This document shows, one piece after another, positions 1-5,325 of a stretch of 5,325 nucleotides of DNA (its first letter is position 1; each line of letters starts with the position of its first letter). The stretch comes from Paracoccaceae bacterium (GTDB taxonomy: Bacteria > Pseudomonadota > Alphaproteobacteria > Rhodobacterales > Rhodobacteraceae). The DNA lies in contig JABGTH010000138.1 of NCBI GenBank assembly GCA_018647275.1, forward strand, positions 1-5,325. The letters run 5' to 3'. The position numbers and the translations under genes are program-made. Below the pieces are notes generated by a model. The model made no database searches. It was not told the DNA's origin and was given only the letters and a program-made list of their open reading frames with translations.

Positions 1-743
1 ACGGGCATCATCCATGTGTGGTTCCAGCCGTTACAATGAAACAGCGGCACAATCGCCATAAACACAGGATGCAGAACCATGCGCCATGAAATCACAGTAC
101 CCATTGTCATCTGATAGGCCCCACGGTGATGATAAACGACGCCTTTGGGTCGACCAGTGGTGCCGGAGGGATAGTTCAGCGCTAGGCTTTCCCATTCATC
201 CTCTGGCATGATCCATTCAAATGTAGGGTCCGCAGCAGCCAGCATATCCTCGTATGTTTTGTGACGCCCAGATGCCGGCCAACCGTTGGCCGCGTCTGGC
301 ACTTCAACGATCACAGGCTTTGGGCCTTTAAGGCGTGCAACAGCGGCTTCGGCCAATTCTACGAACTGTGGGTCGGTCAAGATCACCTTGGCCTCACCAT
401 GCTCAAAAACATAGGCAACGGTATCGATGTCTAGGCGCGTGTTGATCGTGTTCAATACGGCACCGCATGCGGGCACGCCAAAATGGGCCTCTGCCTGTGC
501 TGGAAGGTTGGGGATTAAGGTGGCAACCACATCGCCAGGGGTCACACCCATATCAGCCAAACCAGCGGCTAGGCGGGTGCAGCGTTCATAATACTGGGCA
601 TATGTCACACGATGACCGCCATAGATTACAGCGGTGCGGGTGGCAAAAACATGGGCGGCGCGGCGCAAATGCGATAGCGGCGTAAGTGGTACATAGTTGG
701 CAGGACACTTGCCCAAACCCGTTTCGTCGTTCATCCAGCCCAT
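1..743 (-). CDS. AMP-forming acyl-CoA synthetase, N-terminal part (cut by window edge)
   Basis: This is an ANL-superfamily (AMP-binding) ligase that would activate a carboxylic acid with ATP and CoA to an acyl-CoA in the cytoplasm. About 247 residues are visible from the ATG at 743; the rest lies beyond base 1. The phosphate-binding A3 loop is at residues 191-201 (YPSGTTGRPKG, followed by VVYHH), and the A4-like motif PLFHCNGWNH is at about 233-242. The PLFHCNGW form fits the medium/long-chain fatty-acyl-CoA synthetase group that also contains DmdB (methylmercaptopropionate-CoA ligase), so the substrate cannot be named. The start is supported by a purine-rich ribosome site (AAGGGGAG, minus strand, about 751-758) shortly upstream of MGWMNDETG; a second Met at residue 4 is less well spaced. 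It is divergent from the transporter gene. One oddity is that the A3 loop has Pro where most relatives have Thr or Ser (YTSGTTG). The family is certain and the substrate is unknown. Confidence 0.93.
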   Translation of the reverse strand, partial: MGWMNDETGLGKCPANYVPLTPLSHLRRAAHVFATRTAVIYGGHRVTYAQYYERCTRLAAGLADMGVTPGDVVATLIPNLPAQAEAHFGVPACGAVLNTINTRLDIDTVAYVFEHGEAKVILTDPQFVELAEAAVARLKGPKPVIVEVPDAANGWPASGRHKTYEDMLAAADPTFEWIMPEDEWESLALNYPSGTTGRPKGVVYHHRGAYQMTMGTVISWRMVLHPVFMAIVPLFHCNGWNHTWMMP

Positions 744-836
744 ATGCGCTCTCCCCTTCGCGTGATCACAACGCTTGAATCGTGTGGAAAACAGGATATT
801 GCAAGTACAATGAACTGAAAAGCAAAGTCTTCTTAT
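744..836. promoter_or_regulatory. Divergent intergenic region between acyl-CoA synthetase and transporter genes
   Basis: These 93 bases must hold the promoters of both divergent genes unless these lie inside the coding regions. On the minus strand the clear element is the ribosome site AAGGGGAG just before the ligase start. On the plus strand a TACAAT at 806-811 could be a -10 box about 25 bases before the transporter ATG, but no good -35 lies at 16-18 bases. TTGAAT at 775-780 is too far from it. A perfect 8-base palindrome GTGATCAC lies at 762-769, next to the ligase ribosome site, and could be a chance match or part of an operator. I cannot define either promoter with confidence. Confidence 0.35.
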
Positions 837-1763
837 ATGAACGCTATTCCAACCCCATTAGACATTCAGACGCGGCCAATGGCGGCAGCCCTGTGTATGA
901 TCGGTGCGATGGTCCTTTTGGGGTTCGTTGATAACTTTGTCGCCACCGTGGCCGAAGAGATCAGTATCTGGCAGTTCCTTGCCGTTCGCGCCTCAATGGC
1001 GATTCCGCTGATTTGCCTTATGTCGGCGATGGGCTTGGGCACGATGCGCCCGAAACGGTTCTGGGCGGTTGCTGTCCGCAGTCTGCTGACAGCAATGGGC
1101 CTGATGCTGTACTTTGGGTCACTTGCCTTTATGCCAATTGCGCAATCCTTGGCGGGCCTGTTCACCTCCCCCATTTTTGTGCTGCTGATTAGTGCGTTTG
1201 TCTTCAAGCAGACGATTGGCAAATGGCGCGTGATTGCGGTGGCCATAGGCTTTAGTGGGATCCTTTTGGTCCTTGGCATCCAAGATGGCGCACCGGGCTG
1301 GATCATGATGATGCCTGTGGCAGGCGGATTGATCTATGCCATTGGGTCAATGGCGACCCGCATTTTATGTTCCGAGGAAAGCACGATCTCCATGCTTGCA
1401 GGTATCATGACCGTTCAATTGATCATCGGAACATTGGCACTGGTCGGTTTGACGATCTGGTCACCTGTTGTGCCAGAGGGTGCAGATGGGTTCCTGCTGC
1501 GTGGTTTGATTTGGCCGATTGAAACCGTATTTCCATACATTGCAATGCAGGCCGTTATTTCGGTGGCGGGCGTTTTCCTATTGATCCGCGCCTATCAGTG
1601 GGGCGAAGCCAGCCAAGTGTCGGTATTAGAATATTCCATCATGATTTTCGGCCCGTTCTTTGCGTGGTTGTTCATGGGACAGTCCATCACACCGATGATG
1701 ATGGCTGGGATTGCCCTGATCATGGTCGCGGGCGGGATTATTGCGGTGCGTTCCAAAGAGTGA
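837..1763 (+). CDS. DMT-superfamily (EamA family) inner-membrane transporter
   Basis: This 308-residue membrane protein belongs to the drug/metabolite transporter superfamily and would export or import a small metabolite across the inner membrane; the substrate is not predictable. About ten hydrophobic segments are seen, near residues 16-36, 43-63, 75-95, 98-120, 130-147, 154-173, 184-207, 232-251, 261-280 and 285-304. They form two EamA repeats (about 14-147 and 155-306). The length is normal for the family. The second repeat has the usual AYQWGEASQVSVLEYS stretch (252-267) preceding the last helices; the position that is often Glu in this family (fGE) is Gln282 here. The ATG at 837 has only a weak ribosome site upstream (AAAG at 824-827), but the next Met (residue 15) abuts the first membrane segment, so the first is preferred. 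It is divergent from the ligase, and 19 bases after its stop the sigma remnant begins. No terminator follows directly; transcripts may run to the hairpin at 2264-2289. Confidence 0.9.
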   Translation: MNAIPTPLDIQTRPMAAALCMIGAMVLLGFVDNFVATVAEEISIWQFLAVRASMAIPLICLMSAMGLGTMRPKRFWAVAVRSLLTAMGLMLYFGSLAFMPIAQSLAGLFTSPIFVLLISAFVFKQTIGKWRVIAVAIGFSGILLVLGIQDGAPGWIMMMPVAGGLIYAIGSMATRILCSEESTISMLAGIMTVQLIIGTLALVGLTIWSPVVPEGADGFLLRGLIWPIETVFPYIAMQAVISVAGVFLLIRAYQWGEASQVSVLEYSIMIFGPFFAWLFMGQSITPMMMAGIALIMVAGGIIAVRSKE

Positions 1764-1782
1764 GTCATTAATCCGACACCGT

Positions 1783-2256
1783 CTGATCATTGGTAAAAAC
1801 CGCAAACGTTGGAACCGCGAGAAAATCCAAAAGGGTGTTGCGATATTGAAAGAGACGCTGCCAAAAACAGGGTATCAGACCCTACCAAATTCAGGCTGCG
1901 ATCAGTGCCGTTAATGCGCAAAGCCCTGCGTGGAATCAAACTGATTGGATGGAAATCGTGGCACTGTACGAAGTCTTGCATGCCATGCAGTCTTCACCTG
2001 TTGTAAACGTCACTCCTGCTGTCGCGGTATCCTATGCACAAACGCCAGAGGCGGCATTGGCGACAATGGAAAAGGTCGCAACAGCCGCCAAAATCAAACC
2101 CTATCAGCCCTATCATGCGGCGATGGGCAATCTGCTTGCACGGGGGCTGGTAGGATCACAGAGTCTAAGGCGAGCTTTGAAAATGCGATAGTATTGTCAG
2201 AAAGTGCGCAAGAGATCTCATTTTTGAAAAATGCATCGCGGCGATTACTGCACTAG
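1783..2256 (+). pseudogene. Remnant of an ECF42-type sigma factor (C-terminal extension only, two frame breaks)
   Basis: Joining three frames gives a continuous match to the C-terminal part of the long extracytoplasmic sigma factors with a DUF6596/TPR-like extension (ECF42 group), as I recall the family. Segment A, 1783-1872, reads LIGKNRKRWNREKIQKG through LPKTG and resembles the family's DRsrWDraLIaeG region. Segment B, 1880-2143, starts PYQIQAAISAVNAQ and continues DWMEIVALYEVLHAMQSSP, AVAVSYAQTPEAAL and YHAAMGNLLAR, matching family stretches PYQLQAAIAAVHA, ALYDALLALAPSPVV and YHAARADLLRRLGR. Segment C, 2146-2256, reads AGRITESKASFENAIVL through RRLLH, then TAG. A to B needs removal of seven bases (1873-1879, or any +1 correction); B to C breaks in the G run 2142-2146. 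Family members are about 400 residues; only about 155 remain. The sigma region 2 and region 4 parts are missing, since the intact transporter gene lies immediately upstream. The usual NRAVAV core is TPAVAV here, another sign of decay. It should be non-functional. Short ORFs inside are fragments of this remnant. Confidence 0.78.
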
Positions 2257-2263
2257 GAATGAA

Positions 2264-2289
2264 AAAGCCCCCGAATGAACGGGGGCTTT
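2264..2289 (-). terminator. Rho-independent terminator of the thiolase-fadJ operon
   Basis: A 10-base perfect stem (AAAGCCCCCG paired with CGGGGGCTTT) has a six-base loop AATGAA. It begins eight bases after the fadJ stop codon. Read on the minus strand, the stem is followed by a run of five T (complement of 2262-2266), which is the classical intrinsic terminator form. On the plus strand the stem ends in only three T before AAAAG, so it is weaker there, but it may also stop read-through from the transporter and sigma remnant. Confidence 0.92.
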
Positions 2290-2296
2290 AAAAGTC

Positions 2297-4498
2297 TTAT
2301 GCTGCGGCTTCGTCCTTTGGGCCAAAGCGGCGATAGAAGGTTTGGTTTTTACCAGCCATCTCGCGCAGAAGGGCAGGGCATTCAAAACGATCGCCGTACT
2401 CTGCCTGCAACTGGTCACAGCGTTCTGCAGCATATGGCGTCCCGATGATGTCCAAATAGCTGAATGGGCCACCTGTGGCAGGGGCAAAACCCCACCCAAG
2501 GATCGCGCCAACATCGCCTTCGCGGATGTCTTCCAACACGCCCTCTTCCAGTGCACGCACGGCCTCTAGAACTTGTGAGAACATCAAACGATCTTGAACT
2601 TCCTGCAGGGCTGGTTGTTTGGCCGCCAGTGGATACTTGTCGTGTACACCTTTCCAATAGCCTGTGCGCTTGCCCTTTTCGTCATAGTCAAAATAGCCCG
2701 CGTTAGCCTTACGACCCAAACGACCCAAACCTTCCATCCAGACGATCAGATCGTCGGCGTCAGATGCAGGATAGGCATTGCCCATGGCGGCCTTAGTGGC
2801 CTTCATGATGCGCACACCCAGATCGATCGAGGTCTCGTCACCCAATTGGATTGGTCCCACAGGGAAACCAAGCTGTTGTGCAGCGTTATCAATCAACTGC
2901 GGTGCAACACCTTCAGTGACCATGCGCGCCGCTTCATTGCCGTAAGGGATGATGCAACGGTTGGCGTAGAAGAACCTCGCATCGTTCACAACGATTGGCG
3001 TTTTGCGAATTTGGCGCACGTAGTCGAGGGATTTGGCAACAGCCACATCACCCGTTTGCGCACCTTTGATAATCTCAACTAGCAACATCTTTTCAACGGG
3101 TGAGAAGAAGTGGATGCCGATAAACTGTTCAGGGCGTGAAGACGCCTTTGCCAGCTCAGAAATTGGCAAGGTCGAGGTGTTTGAGGCAAAGATGCAATCC
3201 TCTGGGATCACGGCTTCAACGCGTTTGGTGATCTCTGCCTTAACAGAAGGGTCTTCAAACACGGCCTCAATGATCAAATCACAGCCCTTCAGCATTTCAA
3301 CATCAGGGGTCGCGGTGATCAGGCTAAGCAGCGCTTCTTTCTTCTCTGGCGTCGCCTTTTTGCGGGCAATGCCTTTGTCCATGTAGGTAGCAGAATAGGC
3401 TTTGCCTTTGTCAGCAGCTTCTTGATCACGGTCAATCAAAACAACTTCGATGCCTGCTTGGGCAGAGACAAGGGCAATACCAGCACCCATCATACCCGCA
3501 CCCAAAACACCCAATTTCTTGACGCGTTGGTCAGGGACATCTTTTGGACGCACAGCGCCTTTATCCAGGGCCTCTTTGTTCAGGAACAAGGAACGGATCA
3601 TCGCAGAAGAGGAGGGGTTCATCAGGATATTGGTGAACCAACGGGCCTCAATCTTAAGGGCTGTGTCGAATGGAACCAGCGCACCTTCATAGATCGCTGA
3701 CAACATCGCCTTGGCCGCAGGGAAGGCACCTTTTGTCTTACCGCCAACTAATGCGTTGGCACCAACAAAATTCATGAAACCAGCGGGGTGATATGGGGCA
3801 CCGCCAGGCAATTTATAACCCTTCGCGTCCCAAGGTTTCAGCAGATCAGCATCCTTTGCAGACAGAACCCAAGCACGGGCCGCAGCAATCGGATCCTCAA
3901 CAACCTCATCAATCACGCCCGCTTTGAGCGCCTTTTCAGGTGAGTTCATGCGGCCCTCAAGCAATAATGAAGAGGCCCCCATCAAACCAAGTTTACGTAC
4001 TAAACGGGTTGTCCCACCAGCACCCGGGAAAATACCAACCAGAATTTCTGGCAGGCCAATCTTGGCCTTTGGGTTGTTGGCGCTGAAAATACGGTGGGTC
4101 GAAAGGGGCAATTCCAGACCAATACCAGCAGCGGTGCCCGGAAGGGCCGTTGCAATTGGCTTGCCGCCTTTTTTGGTCTTTGGGTCCATGCCTGCGCGCT
4201 CGATCTTGCGCAGCAAATGATGCATACGCATCGTGCCCTCAAACAATCCCTTGGCCGGATCATCCCCTGCATCAGCGCGCATTTTGGCCAATAGGTTCAA
4301 ATCCATGCCACCGGCAAAGCTGTCTTTGCCAGATGTGATAACGATGCCTTTGACAGCATCATCCGCCAAAGCGTCATCGATCTGGGCATTAAGCTGTTCA
4401 AGGCCTTCAAAAGACATCACGTTCATGGTCTTGTCAGCGACATCCCAAGTGACCGTGGCAACGCCCTCAGCGTCTTTCGTTAGTGTGAAGTCGTTCAT
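2297..4498 (-). CDS. fadJ: Bifunctional enoyl-CoA hydratase / 3-hydroxyacyl-CoA dehydrogenase (fatty-acid oxidation complex alpha subunit)
   Basis: This 733-residue multifunctional beta-oxidation enzyme hydrates 2-enoyl-CoA to 3-hydroxyacyl-CoA, then oxidises it with NAD to 3-ketoacyl-CoA for the thiolase. The N-terminal crotonase domain (about 1-200) has the oxyanion-hole stretches SFAGGMDLN (60-68) and PGTAAGIGLE (120-129). Its two catalytic glutamates correspond to Glu129 and Glu151 (GLPE). The NAD-binding domain begins near 327 with GAGMMG (333-338) and an acidic residue at the end of the second strand (Asp356). The dehydrogenase dyad is His463 in GIHFFSPVEK and Glu475 in LLVEII, 12 residues apart as in E. 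coli FadB. SNTST (439-443) and FFYANR (509-514) are intact. The C-terminal dehydrogenase domain runs from about 507, and the length is normal. The ATG at 4498 has GGGGAG six bases upstream and overlaps the preceding stop by four bases (ATGA). FadB and FadJ cannot be told apart reliably here; thiolase-first order resembles fadIJ. Confidence 0.96.
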   Translation of the reverse strand: MNDFTLTKDAEGVATVTWDVADKTMNVMSFEGLEQLNAQIDDALADDAVKGIVITSGKDSFAGGMDLNLLAKMRADAGDDPAKGLFEGTMRMHHLLRKIERAGMDPKTKKGGKPIATALPGTAAGIGLELPLSTHRIFSANNPKAKIGLPEILVGIFPGAGGTTRLVRKLGLMGASSLLLEGRMNSPEKALKAGVIDEVVEDPIAAARAWVLSAKDADLLKPWDAKGYKLPGGAPYHPAGFMNFVGANALVGGKTKGAFPAAKAMLSAIYEGALVPFDTALKIEARWFTNILMNPSSSAMIRSLFLNKEALDKGAVRPKDVPDQRVKKLGVLGAGMMGAGIALVSAQAGIEVVLIDRDQEAADKGKAYSATYMDKGIARKKATPEKKEALLSLITATPDVEMLKGCDLIIEAVFEDPSVKAEITKRVEAVIPEDCIFASNTSTLPISELAKASSRPEQFIGIHFFSPVEKMLLVEIIKGAQTGDVAVAKSLDYVRQIRKTPIVVNDARFFYANRCIIPYGNEAARMVTEGVAPQLIDNAAQQLGFPVGPIQLGDETSIDLGVRIMKATKAAMGNAYPASDADDLIVWMEGLGRLGRKANAGYFDYDEKGKRTGYWKGVHDKYPLAAKQPALQEVQDRLMFSQVLEAVRALEEGVLEDIREGDVGAILGWGFAPATGGPFSYLDIIGTPYAAERCDQLQAEYGDRFECPALLREMAGKNQTFYRRFGPKDEAAA

Positions 4499-4824
4499 CT
4501 GTATCTCCCCAAGTTGGGTTTTTTGGTCGGGGTGTCGGACCCGTAATTTTCAAATTTCTTCAACAACATTTTGACAAGGGCCAAGGTCTCGTTCGGGCCG
4601 TTGCTGCAATCGTCTTCGCTAAGCAGAATGCGCTTAAAGTCATTCAATTCTGAGCTGTCCAAAGCATCGCTTGGGTCAGGTTTGTATTTGAAAAACAAAG
4701 GCGGTTTTTGTTGGATCAGACGGACATAGGTGCCGTCATTGGCGACCTTGAGCTGTAGGTTTGTCATGCCCTCAGACGCAGCAAGAGTTGCGACAGCATG
4801 GAATGGATGTGATTTATTGCTCAT
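4495..4824 (-). CDS. Conserved-looking small protein of unknown function between thiolase and fadJ
   Basis: I do not recognise this 109-residue protein. It begins MSNKSHPFHAV at the ATG at 4824, whose A is the last base of the thiolase stop (TAATG), and its TGA stop overlaps the fadJ start (ATGA). It is therefore very probably translated, by coupling to the thiolase; no strong ribosome site of its own is visible. The protein is soluble-looking, with no signal peptide or membrane segment. Residues about 18-50 (EGMTNLQLKVANDGTYVRLI and following) look beta-rich. A charged part follows, with DALDSSELNDFKRIL (about 53-67) and a probable C-terminal helix (NETLALVKMLLKKFENYG), then a short basic tail. 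The position suggests a role tied to the beta-oxidation complex, such as an accessory or stability factor, but this is only inference. Confidence 0.8.
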   Translation of the reverse strand: MSNKSHPFHAVATLAASEGMTNLQLKVANDGTYVRLIQQKPPLFFKYKPDPSDALDSSELNDFKRILLSEDDCSNGPNETLALVKMLLKKFENYGSDTPTKKPNLGRYR

Positions 4825-5325
4825 TATACGCGCTCAATAATTGTTGCGGCGCCCATGCCCGATGCGATGCAAAGGGTGGCAAGGCCCACTTCTTTGTCTT
4901 GACGTTCTAGCTCATCCAACAAGGTGCCGATGATCATCGCACCTGTGGCACCCAGCGGGTGACCCATAGCGATTGAACCGCCGTTTACGTTGACGACCGA
5001 ATGATCGACTTTGAATTTCTCCATGAACAACATGACGACCGAGGCGAAGGCCTCGTTCACTTCAAACAGATCAATGTCGGAGATGGTCATACCGTTGTCG
5101 GCCAAAATCTTTTGGGTGGCAGGAACCGGACCCGTCAACATAATGGTCGGGTCAGTACCAATTTTTGTGGTGGCACGGATGCGGGCACGTGGTTTTAGGC
5201 CATGTTTTTCGCCGAACTCTTTGTTGCCGATCAGAACGGCTGCAGCGCCGTCAACGATGCCTGATGAGTTGCCAGCGTGGTGGATGTGGTTGATTTTTTC
5301 CAAGTGTGGGTACTTCATCAACGCG
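4824..5325 (-). CDS. fadA: Acetyl-CoA C-acyltransferase (thiolase), C-terminal part (cut by window edge)
   Basis: This is the C-terminal part (about 166 codons) of a thiolase, which cleaves 3-ketoacyl-CoA with CoA to acetyl-CoA and a shortened acyl-CoA. The reading frame stays open to base 5325, so the gene continues upstream; the TTG and ATG near 5318-5321 are internal codons. Visible motifs in order are HAGNSSGIVDGAAA, the NEAFA loop, NVNGGSIAMGHPLGATGA with the catalytic His at codon 4959-4961, and LCIASGMGAATIIERV with the catalytic Cys at codon 4869-4871, 30 residues later as in Zoogloea thiolase (His348/Cys378). The nucleophilic Cys near residue 90 is outside the window. The common CIGGGMG is CIASGMG here. 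The stop TAA shares a base with the next gene's ATG. The symbol fadA (or fadI) follows from the pairing with the FadJ/FadB-type alpha subunit; a biosynthetic acetyl-CoA acetyltransferase is less likely in this operon. Confidence 0.94.
   Translation of the reverse strand, partial: ALMKYPHLEKINHIHHAGNSSGIVDGAAAVLIGNKEFGEKHGLKPRARIRATTKIGTDPTIMLTGPVPATQKILADNGMTISDIDLFEVNEAFASVVMLFMEKFKVDHSVVNVNGGSIAMGHPLGATGAMIIGTLLDELERQDKEVGLATLCIASGMGAATIIERV

Noticed and set aside
866..1306. Minus-strand 146-residue ORF inside the transporter gene
   Set aside because: It is antisense to an intact membrane protein gene, and its composition is that expected from reversed hydrophobic codons.
1809..2006. Plus-strand 65-residue ORF, and the minus-strand ORF at 1787-1981
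   Set aside because: The plus ORF's N-terminal half is sigma remnant segment A read before the frame break and its tail is out of frame. The minus ORF is a shadow with no recognisable features.
1945..2256. Two overlapping plus-strand ORFs (from 1945 and 1949) as independent small genes
   Set aside because: Their parts that match the sigma family are complementary across a frame break; each alone is half homologous and half frame-shifted sequence. They are pieces of one remnant.
2594..3082. Plus-strand 162-residue ORF antisense to fadJ
   Set aside because: It lies wholly inside the well-supported fadJ coding region with all catalytic motifs. The opposite-frame ORF has no recognisable domain.
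5319..5321. TTG/ATG near 5318-5321 as the true start of a short thiolase-like gene
   Set aside because: The frame remains open to the window edge, and the visible protein is only the C-terminal part of a thiolase; the catalytic Cys region must lie upstream.
1..5325. CRISPR arrays, tRNA or rRNA genes, insertion sequences, defence or other novel multi-gene system
   Set aside because: No spaced direct repeats, cloverleaf-like segments, transposase motifs or terminal inverted repeats were seen by eye. Coding space is filled by metabolic and transport genes.

Overview
The window looks like chromosomal DNA of an alphaproteobacterium, most likely a marine Rhodobacteraceae (Roseobacter-type) species. 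This is inferred from the thiolase / small protein / FadJ gene order, the style of the acyl-CoA ligase and moderate GC content; no rRNA or other taxonomic marker is present. The theme is fatty-acid or related carboxylic-acid activation and beta-oxidation, with an unrelated transporter and a decayed gene in between.

Layout: (1) 1-743, minus strand: N-terminal part of an AMP-forming acyl-CoA synthetase that runs off the left edge. (2) 744-836: short divergent intergenic region. (3) 837-1763, plus strand: intact DMT-superfamily transporter with two EamA repeats. (4) 1783-2256, plus strand: a remnant not visible as a single reading frame. Conceptual translation across two frame breaks gives the C-terminal part of a long sigma factor of the ECF42 type (DUF6596/TPR-like C-terminal extension). 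The sigma region 2 and region 4 DNA-binding parts are absent. (5) 2264-2289: strong intrinsic terminator for the minus-strand operon. (6) 2297-5325, minus strand: tightly packed operon, in transcription order a thiolase (N-terminus beyond the right edge), a 109-residue protein of unknown function, and a 733-residue FadJ/FadB-type bifunctional enoyl-CoA hydratase/3-hydroxyacyl-CoA dehydrogenase. The three genes are joined by a TAATG overlap and an ATGA overlap, so translational coupling is likely.

Working together: the ligase at the left would make acyl-CoA. The alpha subunit (hydratase plus dehydrogenase) and the thiolase carry out hydration, oxidation and thiolytic cleavage. The ligase is separated from the operon by the transporter and the sigma remnant, so it is not part of the same transcript. 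I found no CRISPR array, tRNA, insertion sequence or defence system. The two points most worth attention are the broken ECF42 sigma factor and the unknown small protein locked between the two beta-oxidation genes.
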